This document shows, piece after piece, positions 45,978-55,703 of a stretch of DNA of 64,000 nt. Position numbers and translations under genes: made by a program. Source of the DNA: an uncultured Agrobacterium sp. GTDB lineage: Bacteria; Pseudomonadota; Alphaproteobacteria; Rhizobiales; Rhizobiaceae. Under the pieces are notes generated by a model that was given only the letters and a program-made list of their open reading frames with translations, was not told the DNA's origin and did not search any database. The stretch is from NCBI GenBank assembly GCA_913777615.1, contig CAJYTK010000011.1, positions 62,001-126,000 on the forward strand, written 5' to 3'. How positions within the stretch are numbered: position 1 is the stretch's first letter; every line of letters starts with the position of its first letter.

Positions 45978-47018
45978 ATGCAGATGAAAACGGCGGACAT
46001 CATGAAGCTCAAGGATTTTGCAGAACAGGTTGGCCTCTCTCCAACGACGGTCAGCCGTGCCCTTGGGGGCTATCCGGAGGTTCGTCAGGAAACTCGCGAG
46101 CGGGTGATGGAGGCTGCGCGCAGGCTTGGGTATAGACCCAATGCCAACGCAGTGAGGCTCGTTACAGGTCGCGCAGGCGCTATTGGTGTTGTCATGGGCC
46201 GCAGCGGCGGCGGACACTTTTTCTCGGAATTCATGGGCGGCATGGCAGCCCGTCTGGAAGGACAGGAAACCGACATTCTCGTCAGCGTGGCTATCGACAA
46301 CAATCTGGACGAGGAACTGGCGATCTTCAACCGCTTGGCGGCAAGTGGCAAGGTAGATGGCATCGTCGTCCATTCTCCTCGCCCTGCGGATGAACGCATC
46401 GCCTTGCTCAACCGGTTGGGCGTCCCCTTCATCGTGCATGGCCGGTCAAATATCTCTCTTCCGCATGCCTGGCTCGATATCGACAATCGCGATGTGACAT
46501 ACCGCCCCACCATGCATTTTCTGGAGCGCGGCCACCGGCGCATTGCCTTGATCAACGGACCGAAGGGAAGGACATTCGTCAACGACCGAGAACAGGGTTT
46601 CCGGGACGCTCTCACGGAGTACGCCCTGACCCCCGACCCCAAACTGATGATGAACGAGCATTTCAGCGAGGAAACAGCCTTCCGATTCGCGCGTGCGCTT
46701 CTAGAGCAGCCATCCCGCCCGACCGCTTTCGTCGCAGGCGCGATGATGACGGCACAAGGGGTCTATCGCGCCGCCACACAAATGGGCCTTTCCATCGGCA
46801 AGGATGTCTCCGTGATTGCCCATGACGACGTCTTCCCCTACCTGACGCCGGAAAGTCTGATGCCGCCGCTTTCCACCACGCGCTCATCCATGCGAATGGC
46901 CGGCATGCGCGTGACCGAACTTCTGCTTCAAATCATATCGGGCAGGCCGGTTCAGGAATGCCAAGAGCTATGGCCGGTGGAGTTGATTCTGCGCCAATCC
47001 ACCGGCTCTCTTGCATGA
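45978..47018 (+). CDS. thuR: LacI-family regulator of trehalose operon, ThuR
   Basis: A 346-aa repressor. DNA-binding LKDFAEQVGLSPTTVSRALGG begins at residue 10 and the hinge is YRPNANAVRLVTGR (~55-68); a sugar-binding core follows (GVPFIVHGRSN, AWLDIDNRDV, VIAHDDVFPYL). ATG 46002 (MKLKDFAEQ) would give a tighter N-terminus and is a real alternative. Divergent from thuE with the operator between, it is expected to release the operon when trehalose is present. Confidence 0.9.
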   Translation: MQMKTADIMKLKDFAEQVGLSPTTVSRALGGYPEVRQETRERVMEAARRLGYRPNANAVRLVTGRAGAIGVVMGRSGGGHFFSEFMGGMAARLEGQETDILVSVAIDNNLDEELAIFNRLAASGKVDGIVVHSPRPADERIALLNRLGVPFIVHGRSNISLPHAWLDIDNRDVTYRPTMHFLERGHRRIALINGPKGRTFVNDREQGFRDALTEYALTPDPKLMMNEHFSEETAFRFARALLEQPSRPTAFVAGAMMTAQGVYRAATQMGLSIGKDVSVIAHDDVFPYLTPESLMPPLSTTRSSMRMAGMRVTELLLQIISGRPVQECQELWPVELILRQSTGSLA

Positions 47019-47036
47019 CCCATCCGATATTCTTGA

Positions 47037-47831
47037 TTACGTTTTTTGGGGCTCCGCCATCTGACGATGTTGTTTTGCCAGAATGCCAGCCGGCGTCGCA
47101 TTTGCGACCGCCGTCACGATCTTGTTTTTCCAGCCGCTGACGACATCGCCGTCGCCCTTCATCATGGCGTCGAAACCGACTTCGGCAACGAAAGTGGGAT
47201 CGTCCTTTTTCCCGTGGCCAACCGGCGTGTCCAGCATACCGGCGCGCTCGAAGAATTCGGTGTCCGTTGGCCCTGGCATCAAGCATGTAACAGTGACGCC
47301 CGTGTCTTTCAGTTCATCCCGTAGTGCCAGAGCAAAGCTGTTGATGAAGGCCTTGGTGGCGTTATAAACCGCCTGGAAACTGCCGGGCATGAAGCCGGCG
47401 ATCGAGCCGGTCAACAATATCCTGCCGGAGCCACTACTGCGCATCAGATTGCCAACGTGATGCACCAGCGCCACCGTGCCGCTGATATTGGTGTTGATGA
47501 CACGTTGGCCGCGTAAAAGATCCTGGTCGAGAAATGCATCGCCGAGCCCCTGACCTGCATTCGCCATCAGCAAATCTACGGGTCGTCCCTGAGTTGCGAT
47601 GGCCTTCACGACGCTTTCAATCCCAGCCGGCGTTGCGAGGTCGGCGATAACGGGTGTGGCCTTAACGCCCCGAACGGTAAAAGCACTCACGGCGCTCAAA
47701 ATACGTTCGTCGTCAGCGACCACGACCAGGTCGTAACCTCTTTCGGCTGCGCATTTTGCCAGTTCGAAGCCGATGCCGCTGGAGGCACCGGTCACGAGCG
47801 CAAGCCCCCTCTCCCTTTGCGTCTCAGACAT
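47037..47831 (-). CDS. Short-chain dehydrogenase/reductase
   Basis: A 264-aa NAD(P)-dependent oxidoreductase. Cofactor motif TGASSGIGFELAK at ~15-27, NAGQG at ~90, and the catalytic Ser with YNATK (near residue 160). AAGGAGAAG precedes the ATG. It lies 11 bp downstream of the zinc dehydrogenase, so the two are probably co-expressed. The cofactor-binding D/R pattern (VVVADDE) suggests NAD. Substrate unknown. Confidence 0.9.
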   Translation of the reverse strand: MSETQRERGLALVTGASSGIGFELAKCAAERGYDLVVVADDERILSAVSAFTVRGVKATPVIADLATPAGIESVVKAIATQGRPVDLLMANAGQGLGDAFLDQDLLRGQRVINTNISGTVALVHHVGNLMRSSGSGRILLTGSIAGFMPGSFQAVYNATKAFINSFALALRDELKDTGVTVTCLMPGPTDTEFFERAGMLDTPVGHGKKDDPTFVAEVGFDAMMKGDGDVVSGWKNKIVTAVANATPAGILAKQHRQMAEPQKT

Positions 47832-47842
47832 AGTGCTTCTCC

Positions 47843-49012
47843 TTACGGCTTGATGACAACTTTGATGCAGCCGTCTTCCTTGTTCTTGAATGTTTCGAAG
47901 AGGCCGGGGCCTTCTTCCAGCGTGGCGCGATGAGTAATGACAAAGGATGGATCGATCTCACCCTTCAATACCCGATCCATCAACATCGGGAGGTATCGCT
48001 GGACAGGTGTCTGCGCCATGCGAAGCGTCAACCCGCGATTGATGGCGGACCCCATGGGGATCTTGTCGAGGAAGCCGCCATAGACACCGACAATGGAGAC
48101 GGTGCCGAAATTGCGGCAGCAATGGATAGCTTGGCGCAGTACATGCGGCCGGTCGGTGCCCATGAACGTTGCGACCTTGATGCGGTCGATGCGCGAATCC
48201 CAACTGGCCGCCGGATCCGCCTCCGTACCGACGGCGTCGATGCACGCATCCGCACCACGCCCGCCGGTCAATTGCATGATCTCGTCGTAGATATCGGTTT
48301 CGAGATAGTTCAGAGTCAATGCGCCCGAGGCGGCTGCAAGCGCCAGCCGTTCCACCACGCTGTCGATGGCGATAACACGCTCAGCGCCCAGCATATAGGC
48401 GGAACGGATCGCCATCTGGCCGACCGGTCCGCAGCCCCATATTGCGACGGTTTCGCCAGGTTGAATATTGCAGAACTCAGCGGCCATGTAGCCGGTCGGG
48501 AAGATATCCGAAAGGAACAGAACCTGCTCGTCGGTCAATCCCTCCGGCACCTTGACCGGCCCAACATCGGCATAGGGCACACGCAGATATTCCGCCTGCC
48601 CTCCACTATAGCCACCGAGCATATGCGTGTAGCCAAAGAGACCCGCAGGCGAATTTCCCCACATTTTCTTCGCCTTTTCCTTGTCGGGATTACTGTTCTC
48701 GCAACCGGAAAAGAAACCTCTTTGGCAGAAGAAGCAGTGGCCGCAAGAGATGGTGAAGGGTACGACCACGCGGTCGCCGACTTGCAGCTTGCTGTTGCCC
48801 TTGCCGACTTCGACCACCTCGCCCATGGCCTCATGGCCCATCACGTCGCCAGAATGCATGTCTGGAACGGAGCCATGATAGAGGTGAACGTCGGAGCCGC
48901 AGATGGCGCAGGCAGTCACCTTGATGATGGCATCGCGATCATCCTCGATCACGGGATCGGGCACGGTTTCGCAACGAATATCGTGTTTTCCATGCCAAGT
49001 CAGCGCCTTCAT
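47843..49012 (-). CDS. Zinc-dependent alcohol dehydrogenase (formaldehyde dehydrogenase-like)
   Basis: A 389-aa medium-chain dehydrogenase. Catalytic zinc C38 ([11 protein letters not shown]) and GHEAMGEV, and the structural zinc set C-x2-C-x2-C-x7-C in [15 protein letters not shown] (~90-104). Rossmann segment is [14 protein letters not shown]. Length and the insert around 105-150 fit the glutathione-independent formaldehyde dehydrogenase-like branch. GAGGAGAATGTT precedes the ATG, with a perfect hairpin right upstream. First gene of a pair with the SDR; could serve a chain oxidising an alcohol and then a ketone or aldehyde. Confidence 0.9.
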   Translation of the reverse strand: MKALTWHGKHDIRCETVPDPVIEDDRDAIIKVTACAICGSDVHLYHGSVPDMHSGDVMGHEAMGEVVEVGKGNSKLQVGDRVVVPFTISCGHCFFCQRGFFSGCENSNPDKEKAKKMWGNSPAGLFGYTHMLGGYSGGQAEYLRVPYADVGPVKVPEGLTDEQVLFLSDIFPTGYMAAEFCNIQPGETVAIWGCGPVGQMAIRSAYMLGAERVIAIDSVVERLALAAASGALTLNYLETDIYDEIMQLTGGRGADACIDAVGTEADPAASWDSRIDRIKVATFMGTDRPHVLRQAIHCCRNFGTVSIVGVYGGFLDKIPMGSAINRGLTLRMAQTPVQRYLPMLMDRVLKGEIDPSFVITHRATLEEGPGLFETFKNKEDGCIKVVIKP

Positions 49013-49021
49013 AACATTCTC

Positions 49022-49056
49022 CTCAGGTTCGCTTGGGGTTACCCTTCGAACCTGAG
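49022..49056 (-). promoter_or_regulatory. Hairpin abutting the SD of the zinc dehydrogenase gene
   Basis: CTCAGGTTCG and CGAACCTGAG form a perfect 10-bp stem with a 15-nt loop; on the gene strand its 3' arm runs into the GAGGAG SD. Possible translational control. Confidence 0.5.
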
Positions 49057-49165
49057 CTGTCTGAGAATGTTCCTGACGATGGAAATCGCGCAGCCATTAC
49101 GTCGCCAGATGAGACAATCTCCTCATGGCGAACCCGCAACCGTCCTGCTAAAAACCCATGGACGA

Positions 49166-51853
49166 TTACTGGATGTCGAGCAGGCGCTCCAGATAGCGTC
49201 GCTCCACATCGGCAGGTGGATTGTTGCCGAGCTTCTCGCGGATCGCTTCGAGGATTTCACGCGCGCGCTGCACATCGATTTCATCCGGCACGCGAACCTG
49301 CGAGTCGCCGAAATCCGGACCAGAATTTGCACGCGGACGGCCTAGTGGATCGCGACCATTCTGGTCGCCCTGCCCCATCATGCCCTGCTGACCCTGACCA
49401 GGCCGCTGGCCCTGCTGGCGCATGGCCTGCATGATCTGACCCATCATGTCCTGCGCGCCCTGACGCAGCGCATTCAGCGCATTGCCCTGACCTTCGACTG
49501 CCTGTTCGCCGCGGCTCTGTCCCAGCGCCTCACCAGCACCCTTCATTTCCTGCTCTGCCTTACCGAAGTTCTGGCCAGGCTCCATGCCGAGATCGCGCAA
49601 GCCCTTTTGAAGCTCGCCAAGCCGCTTACCAAGCCCGTCCTGCTGCTGGCGCAGGTTCTTCAACGCCTCGCGAAGCTGCTGGGCAGTCATCTGGTCGGGG
49701 TTTTGCCCTTGCCCATTCTGCTGCTGCCCATTCTGCTGCTGCCCATTCTGGCCTTGCTGGTCTTGCGGCGGCTGGCCATTCTCGCCCATCTGCTGTTCGC
49801 CACCCTCTTCGCCCTCTTGAGGATCGCCGCGTTGCATGCGGTCGCGCAGTGCCTGATCGAGCTTGAAGGTTTCGTCCATCAGCTTTTGCTGCTGCTGCAT
49901 GATCTCGCCAAGCTTGTCGATCTGCTGGCGCAACTGGCTGTTTTCTTGCTGCTGACCCTGCTGGCCGCGCTGCGGTCTGCCTGCCTGCAGGTTGTTCATC
50001 ATGCGTTGCATTTGCGACAGCATTTCCTTCGCTGCGTCACGGTTGCCGGAGCGGGCCAGGTTCTCGATCTGGTTCATCATATTCTCCAAATCGCGTTGGC
50101 GCAGCACGTTCTGCGCCTGCTGGTTCATATTGCCCTGAGGCGCGTTCTGCATGCGCTGTGCGAGCTCCTTCATGAACTCGTTCATCGCGTCGCGAAGCTC
50201 TTGCATCAGCTTGGCGATCTCTTCATCTGGCGCCTTGCGCTCCAGCGCCTGCGACAATGCATCCTGCGCGTCCCGCAAGCGCTTTTCCGCCTGCGACAGA
50301 TCACCGTCTTCGATCCCCAAGGCGATTTCCCAGAGATAATCCGCCGTATTCTTCAGCATCTCCTCATTATAGGCGAGCTTCATGCGCGCCTGCGCGGATT
50401 GCAGCAGGAGATAGTGCGTCTTGTTGGGAATCGTCTCTTCGGGGCGTAGGCTGACTGCCTCGTTATAGGCGATCGCCTTCGGCATCTGCCGGGTATCGAG
50501 CGAAAATATTTGCCGCTGTTCGGCGACAGAGGCTGCCAGAGGTTCAGAGAAATTGCGACCGGGAAGGATCATTTCCTGCGGCGGACTCTTGCCGGTCTGC
50601 CCGGCGCCGTCCGTTGCAACCAGCGTAATGCGAACGCGCTTGCCAGCCATCGGGTGTTCGGTGAGATTGCGGCTGGTGACACCCTTCATGTCGCGCGGGT
50701 TCTGGCGCGGAAGATCGAGCTTGTACTCCGGGGCCGGATAAAGCGGTTTTGCATCTGCCTGAACCTCAAGAGGCTCGATGACGGCATGGGCCTCGCGCAC
50801 GCCATAATCATCCTTGGCGGTAAAGCCGATCTCAAGCGCGCCATTGGCCGCACGGCGAGGAAGATTATCGAAAGCGATGACTGGCGGCTTGTCCGGGATG
50901 ATGTTGAAGAACCAGGACTGGCCATTGGCCTCGATCGTCCCGCTTTCCTTGAACTCCATAGTGAAGGTCCGCGGCGCAACGGCAGCGGGATTGTCTGGGC
51001 TTGGCGGCGATGCTGTAGCTTCAGCGGCGGTCTTCTTTTCTTCCGTCCCTTCGGGCGCGAGCCTTTGCAACTCGCCAGCCTCGTCCGGCTCGAACGTCAC
51101 CTCTTCCTGGCCAGCGCCGCCCGTCATGCGGATTGTCAGCTTGGAAGATTGCGGAACCGAGACTGCCTCATCGCGATCGGCATTCTGACTGGTTAGAAAG
51201 ATCGGCGCACGGCCGGTGTAGGATGGCGGCGTGACCCAAGCATCGAGACGGATATCTGGGTTCAGCGGACCGGAGGCAGGGCGGTTGCGAAACGCATCGG
51301 CAACGCTGCCCGCACCGTTCGAATAGGAGAAGCCAAAAGCCGCCACCAAAAGAAGCGCCGGAACGGCGCGCAACGCCATTCGGTCGTGTCCAGCAATATC
51401 CGGTCGAGGCAAGCCGGCATCGAGCGCGGCAATCCGCTCGGCCATACGCGTCTGGTGTTCTCGCCATAAGGCGCGCGCGATCGGGGTGTCGAAAGCGGGT
51501 TCGTCTTCCTGCACGCCGACTGGCTGGTGCGCGAGGCCGTTACGCTCTTCGAGCAGGCGCGACGCCTCATCCTTCGATGGCCAGCGCAATCGCGCTATCG
51601 GCAGCAATGATATGAGGAACGAAAAGACGAGAAGAAAAACGACGGCCCAGCGCAAAATGTCGGGCATCTGTCGGAAAAGTCCGAACCAGCCAAAAGACAG
51701 GAAGAGTGCGGCGATGGAGAGCGGCAGAACCGTCTGCGGAGCGAGGCGCTCGACAAACAGAACGACTTTCGCAAAGAACCGCTTCGCTGCCACGCGTCGT
51801 GCGAGCTCGGGTCTTTTATCGAAAGCGCCTCTTGCGCCCTGCCTGGTGGTCAT
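49166..51853 (-). CDS. DUF4175 (TIGR02302) membrane protein, Gln-rich C-terminal half
   Basis: An 895-aa protein. Two N-terminal membrane helices (~45-65, 70-90) and another near 185 precede an Ala/Pro-rich and beta-rich middle. From ~585 to 840 the sequence is Gln/Met/Gly-rich (RQQQDGLGKRLGELQKGL and GQQQNGQ repeats), probably helical coiled coil. The end EILEAIREKLGNNPPADVERRYLERLLD matches the TIGR02302 family of Rhizobiales low-complexity proteins. ATG 51853 follows GGGAG; the longer frame upstream is not supported. Function is unknown. It stands downstream of lysA after a hairpin. Confidence 0.83.
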   Translation of the reverse strand: MTTRQGARGAFDKRPELARRVAAKRFFAKVVLFVERLAPQTVLPLSIAALFLSFGWFGLFRQMPDILRWAVVFLLVFSFLISLLPIARLRWPSKDEASRLLEERNGLAHQPVGVQEDEPAFDTPIARALWREHQTRMAERIAALDAGLPRPDIAGHDRMALRAVPALLLVAAFGFSYSNGAGSVADAFRNRPASGPLNPDIRLDAWVTPPSYTGRAPIFLTSQNADRDEAVSVPQSSKLTIRMTGGAGQEEVTFEPDEAGELQRLAPEGTEEKKTAAEATASPPSPDNPAAVAPRTFTMEFKESGTIEANGQSWFFNIIPDKPPVIAFDNLPRRAANGALEIGFTAKDDYGVREAHAVIEPLEVQADAKPLYPAPEYKLDLPRQNPRDMKGVTSRNLTEHPMAGKRVRITLVATDGAGQTGKSPPQEMILPGRNFSEPLAASVAEQRQIFSLDTRQMPKAIAYNEAVSLRPEETIPNKTHYLLLQSAQARMKLAYNEEMLKNTADYLWEIALGIEDGDLSQAEKRLRDAQDALSQALERKAPDEEIAKLMQELRDAMNEFMKELAQRMQNAPQGNMNQQAQNVLRQRDLENMMNQIENLARSGNRDAAKEMLSQMQRMMNNLQAGRPQRGQQGQQQENSQLRQQIDKLGEIMQQQQKLMDETFKLDQALRDRMQRGDPQEGEEGGEQQMGENGQPPQDQQGQNGQQQNGQQQNGQGQNPDQMTAQQLREALKNLRQQQDGLGKRLGELQKGLRDLGMEPGQNFGKAEQEMKGAGEALGQSRGEQAVEGQGNALNALRQGAQDMMGQIMQAMRQQGQRPGQGQQGMMGQGDQNGRDPLGRPRANSGPDFGDSQVRVPDEIDVQRAREILEAIREKLGNNPPADVERRYLERLLDIQ
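49711..49750 (-). repeat. 15-bp tandem repeat in DUF4175 gene
   Basis: Two full and one partial in-frame copies of GCCCATTCTGCTGCT (plus strand), encoding QQNGQ units. Copy number may vary between strains. Confidence 0.75.
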
Positions 51854-51966
51854 CAATCCGTTCTCCCGGTCTGGCCACACGATTTCGCCGCCGATCTCGC
51901 CAACGCCGCAGCCACGAAATCCCTCAGTGCAACAGAGCGCAGGATAACATCGTTTGTGGCGAAGAC

Positions 51967-51997
51967 GAGGGCAAGCCACGGCTTGCCCTCTTTTTTT
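51967..51997 (+). terminator. Terminator hairpin oriented against its neighbours
   Basis: GAGGGCAAGC pairs with GCTTGCCCTC around CACG (51967-51990), followed by seven T residues on the plus strand. Flanking genes both run leftward, so the T-run is on the opposite strand to lysA transcription. Confidence 0.75.
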
Positions 51998-52028
51998 AGT
52001 TCAGTTCGCCTAATCGTGATGACGCCAA

Positions 52029-53297
52029 TCAGTCCAGCCAGGCGGGTAAGGAGTCGAGCGCGATCAGTTCTTCATAGGTGCTGCGAGGACGAACGACATG
52101 GAACTGATGGTCCTTGACCAAGACTTCCGGCACCAGAAGACGGGAGTTATACGTTCCGGCCTGAACAGCGCCATATGCACCCGCCGAACTGACCGCGATG
52201 AGATCACCCGGCTGAGGTAACGCCATCTCGCGATCAAGTGCCAGATAATCACCGGTCTCACAGACCGGTCCCACCACATCCGCCTTGATGCGCGGCGCAT
52301 CGGCCGCCGGCTGAACCACCGGACGAAGGCCGTGATAGGCTTCATAAAGTGTGGGTCGAATGAGATCGTTCATGGCCGCATCGACGATGACGAAATCCTT
52401 CTCGCCGCCATCCTTCACATAAAGAACTTCGGTCACGAGAATACCGGCATTGCCGACGATCAGCCGACCAGGTTCGGTGACGATCTTGCAATTGAGGCTC
52501 TTCAATTCGTTCTTGACGATATGCGCATAGGCATCCGGCAAAGGCGGTGGATTGTTGTCATCCTTGTAGGGAATGCCCAAACCGCCACCAATATCCACAT
52601 GGCTGATCGTATGACCGTCGCCGCGCAAGGATTCCACCAGCTCGCGCAAAAGTCGGAACGCATCTTCGAAAGGCTGCAAATCGGTGATCTGGCTGCCGAT
52701 ATGCATGTCGATGCCGCTGACATCGATACCGGGCAGCGTTGCGGCATGGGCATAAACCTCCCGCGCCCGCTGATATGAAATGCCGAACTTGTTTTCCTTC
52801 TTGCCGGTCGAAATCTTGGCATGCGTCTTGGCATCCACATCCGGATTGATGCGGAAGGAGACATGTGCCTTCTTGCCTGCCTTCACCGCTCGCAGATTGA
52901 GGATTTCGAGTTCCGGCTCCGATTCTACGTTGAAGCAGTAGATCCCTACCTCAAGCGCCAGATCCATTTCCGCCGGCGTCTTGCCGACGCCGGAAAACAT
53001 GATGCGGCTTGCAGGGACGCCAGCGGCCAGCGCGCGGCGCAGTTCACCACCGGACACCACATCGATACCCGCACCAAGCTTGGCCAGCGTTTTCAGCACC
53101 GCCTGGTTGGAGTTGGCCTTCATCGCGTAGCAGACCATTGCATCTACATCGCTGAAGGCCTCAGAGAAAACCTTGTAGTGGCGCTCAAGCGTCGCTGTCG
53201 AATAGATGTAGAAGGGCGTCCCGACAGCCTTGGCAATTTCAGGCACAGCAACGTTTTCGGCGTGCAGCACGCCGTCGATGTAATGAAAATGGTTCAC
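52029..53297 (-). CDS. lysA: Diaminopimelate decarboxylase
   Basis: A 422-aa PLP enzyme making lysine from meso-diaminopimelate, the last lysine step. The PLP lysine is K60 in CYAMKANSNQ; HVDIGGGLGIPY (~205), EPGRLIVGNAG and VVGPVCETGD with the partner-subunit cysteine are all present. GTG start at 53297; SD is moderate. It lies 12 bp after the small lipoprotein gene lptM, the usual order in this group. Confidence 0.96.
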   Translation of the reverse strand: MNHFHYIDGVLHAENVAVPEIAKAVGTPFYIYSTATLERHYKVFSEAFSDVDAMVCYAMKANSNQAVLKTLAKLGAGIDVVSGGELRRALAAGVPASRIMFSGVGKTPAEMDLALEVGIYCFNVESEPELEILNLRAVKAGKKAHVSFRINPDVDAKTHAKISTGKKENKFGISYQRAREVYAHAATLPGIDVSGIDMHIGSQITDLQPFEDAFRLLRELVESLRGDGHTISHVDIGGGLGIPYKDDNNPPPLPDAYAHIVKNELKSLNCKIVTEPGRLIVGNAGILVTEVLYVKDGGEKDFVIVDAAMNDLIRPTLYEAYHGLRPVVQPAADAPRIKADVVGPVCETGDYLALDREMALPQPGDLIAVSSAGAYGAVQAGTYNSRLLVPEVLVKDHQFHVVRPRSTYEELIALDSLPAWLD

Positions 53298-53309
53298 GTC
53301 CGTATTCCG

Positions 53310-53504
53310 TTATAGAAGCTTATCGAGAACGAAGGGACGTTCCGGCGTCGTTTCCACCTTTTTGTCCGAGCGCTGGTTGCGCTGCTCGACTGGCGTGCTC
53401 GGCGCATCAAGATCGCCTTTGCGGCCGCAGCTGGAGAGAGCAAGGCCTGCGGCAAGCGCCACGCTGACCGGAATGATGAAACTGCGAGAGGTTTTAAAGA
53501 GCAT
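53310..53504 (-). CDS. lptM: Small lipoprotein LptM (YifL-like)
   Basis: A 64-aa lipoprotein with signal VALAAGLALSSC; the lipidated Cys is followed by GRKGDLDAP, the hallmark of LptM/YifL. In other bacteria this protein helps maturation of the LptD outer-membrane LPS transporter. ATG 53504; a longer upstream frame is not protein-like. It lies between argH and lysA, after the argH terminator. Confidence 0.88.
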   Translation of the reverse strand: MLFKTSRSFIIPVSVALAAGLALSSCGRKGDLDAPSTPVEQRNQRSDKKVETTPERPFVLDKLL

Positions 53505-53542
53505 GGACCCGTCCAAAGGAATTCTTTGCATCTCTGATAACG

Positions 53543-53570
53543 AAAAACAGGGCGCTTGTGCACCCTGTTT
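53543..53570 (-). terminator. Rho-independent terminator after argH
   Basis: On the minus strand AAACAGGGTGC pairs with GCGCCCTGTTT around a 4-nt loop, followed by further T residues. It lies 42 bp past the argH stop and 39 bp before lptM. Confidence 0.85.
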
Positions 53571-53611
53571 CTTGTGATGGTGGTGTAACGCTGGATTGAT
53601 CGGTCGACCGA

Positions 53612-55012
53612 TCAGTTGCGACCACGCCACCAGGCAATCTGCTTGCGGACCTCGGACGGCGCCGTGCCGCCAAAACTCGTGCGGCTTGCGACCGACGCTT
53701 CGACCGACAGCACGTCGAAGACGCTGGCGGTGATCGCAGAATTGATCGCCTGCAATTCCTCAAGCGAAAGGTCGGCCAAATCGCAACCCTTCTTTTCCGC
53801 AAGCGCCACGGCATGTCCGGTCACGTGGTGCGCATCACGGAACGGCAACCCCGCTTCGCGCACCAGCCAGTCGGCCAGATCCGTCGCGGTCGAATAACCG
53901 GATCCGGCAGCGGCACGCATACGATCAGCCCTCACCTCCAGATCGCGGATCATGCCAGTCATGGCGGCAATCGCCAGTTCCAGGCTCTCCGCCGCATCGA
54001 AAACCTGTTCCTTGTCTTCCTGCATATCCTTGGAATAGGCGAGCGGCAGGCCCTTCATCACCGTCAGCAGCGCGACCAGCGAACCATTGATGCGACCGGT
54101 CTTGGCGCGCACCAGTTCGGCAGCATCCGGGTTCTTCTTCTGTGGCATGATAGAAGAGCCGGTGGAAAAGGCATCAGACAGACGTATGAAGCCGAATTGT
54201 GGTGTGGACCAGATGACGATTTCTTCCGCCAGACGCGACAGATGTGTGGCGCAGATGGATGCGATGGAGAGAAACTCCAGCGCAAAATCGCGATCCGACA
54301 CCGTATCGATGGAGTTGCGCGTCGGCTCGCGGAAGCCGAGGGCGTTGGCCGTCATGTGGCGGTCGATAGGGTAACCAGTTCCAGCCAGCGCCGCAGCCCC
54401 GATCGGGCTTTCATCCAAGTGCTCGATGGCGTGGCGAACGCGGGCGCGGTCGCGCCCAAACATTTCGACATAGGCCATGCAGTGATGACCAAACGTCACG
54501 GGCTGGGCCGTCTGCAAATGGGTAAAGCCCGGCATGACCGTATCGGAATGTTGTTCGGCGCGGTCGAGGAAGGCTGCGATCAGCGCGCTCAACATGGCTT
54601 CGGTTTTCTGAAGCTCTTCCTTGACCCAGAGGCGGAAATCGAGCGCCACCTGATCGTTGCGCGAGCGCGCCGTATGCAGGCGACCGGCAGCCGGACCGAT
54701 CAGAGTGGCCAGCCGCGCCTCGATATTCATGTGAATGTCTTCGAGCTTGCGCGAAAACTCGAATGCGCCCGCCTCGATTTCTGACAGGATCGTGTTCAGG
54801 CCCTCGATGATCTTGTCTTTATCTTCAGCCGAAATAATGCCTTTTGCAGCAAGCATGGTGGCGTGGGCGATGGAGCCACGGATATCCTGGGCGTAAAGCT
54901 TCTTGTCGAAGCCAATGGAGGCATTTATCTCTTCCATGATGGCTGAGGGACCGGAAGCAAAGCGTCCGCCCCACATCTGATTGGAGGATTTCTGTTCTGC
55001 GCCGTCAGCCAT
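53612..55012 (-). CDS. argH: Argininosuccinate lyase
   Basis: A 466-aa enzyme releasing arginine and fumarate from argininosuccinate. [10 protein letters not shown] at the N-terminus, [17 protein letters not shown] (~110), the signature [20 protein letters not shown] (~285) and [11 protein letters not shown] near 385 are all present. ATG 55012 is chosen; a 30-codon extension overlaps the tlpA start. Divergent from the TlpA-like gene with only 22 bp between the two starts. Confidence 0.96.
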   Translation of the reverse strand: MADGAEQKSSNQMWGGRFASGPSAIMEEINASIGFDKKLYAQDIRGSIAHATMLAAKGIISAEDKDKIIEGLNTILSEIEAGAFEFSRKLEDIHMNIEARLATLIGPAAGRLHTARSRNDQVALDFRLWVKEELQKTEAMLSALIAAFLDRAEQHSDTVMPGFTHLQTAQPVTFGHHCMAYVEMFGRDRARVRHAIEHLDESPIGAAALAGTGYPIDRHMTANALGFREPTRNSIDTVSDRDFALEFLSIASICATHLSRLAEEIVIWSTPQFGFIRLSDAFSTGSSIMPQKKNPDAAELVRAKTGRINGSLVALLTVMKGLPLAYSKDMQEDKEQVFDAAESLELAIAAMTGMIRDLEVRADRMRAAAGSGYSTATDLADWLVREAGLPFRDAHHVTGHAVALAEKKGCDLADLSLEELQAINSAITASVFDVLSVEASVASRTSFGGTAPSEVRKQIAWWRGRN

Positions 55013-55034
55013 TGTGCATGCCCTGGAGTATTCG

Positions 55035-55703
55035 ATGACAGAAAAAAGACCTTTCAGACTTCCTTCCGCCAGACTTGTTGCAATTGCCGCCATCGCCGGC
55101 ATTGTCAGCGGCGGGGGAGTGGTGTTGTTCAGGCATATTGGGTCTGAAGCTGAGGTTCAAGGGGCAGCGGTAGCGGACGCGGCTTTATGTGAGGGTGCCG
55201 GCAAGCGCATCGCATCCATAGAACCGCTGCTGAAAGGCCAACTTGCGGCCATGGCGCCGACCGACAAGCCGCGCGTGATCCCGCTCTCGTTCAAGTCTCC
55301 GGAAGGCACGGCGATGACGCAAGCGGATCTCAAAGGCAAAGCAATTCTGCTGAACCTCTGGGCCACATGGTGCGTCCCGTGCCGGGAGGAAATGCCGGCA
55401 CTGAACGCGCTGGAAAAGGAAAAGGGTAGCGACAGGTTCGAAGTAGCGACGATCAATATCGACACGGGCGAGGATGAAAAGCCGAAGGCCTTCATGAGCG
55501 AATACAAAATCGATTCGCTCAAACTTTATCGCGATAGTTCCATGGGCGTGTTCAACGTCCTGAAGAAAGAAGGTCTCGCCTTCGGCCTGCCGGCAACGCT
55601 GCTTCTGGATGATAAGGGCTGCCTGCTGGCGTCCATGAACGGCCCAGCTGCCTGGGACAGCCCCGACGCTAAGGCGCTCGTGACGGCAGTTACGCAGCCT
55701 TGA
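55035..55703 (+). CDS. tlpA: TlpA-like membrane-anchored thiol:disulfide oxidoreductase
   Basis: A 222-aa protein with an uncleaved N-terminal anchor ([19 protein letters not shown], ~14-33) and a periplasmic thioredoxin fold with active-site WCVPC (C113, C116). [14 protein letters not shown] and [13 protein letters not shown] follow the TlpA/ResA group, which reduces cytochrome c apoproteins or oxidase subunits. GGAG lies six bases before the ATG. It ends abutting the hbdA stop codon (TGATCA), tail-to-tail. Confidence 0.92.
   Translation: MTEKRPFRLPSARLVAIAAIAGIVSGGGVVLFRHIGSEAEVQGAAVADAALCEGAGKRIASIEPLLKGQLAAMAPTDKPRVIPLSFKSPEGTAMTQADLKGKAILLNLWATWCVPCREEMPALNALEKEKGSDRFEVATINIDTGEDEKPKAFMSEYKIDSLKLYRDSSMGVFNVLKKEGLAFGLPATLLLDDKGCLLASMNGPAAWDSPDAKALVTAVTQP

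Noticed and set aside
47930..49345. 471-aa plus-strand frame
   Set aside because: Antisense to the zinc dehydrogenase, rich in His/Asp/Arg with no domain.
49607..50449. 280-aa Leu-rich plus-strand frame resembling a membrane protein
   Set aside because: It is the reverse complement of Gln codons (CTG/TTG) in the DUF4175 repeat region; the apparent hydrophobicity is an artefact.
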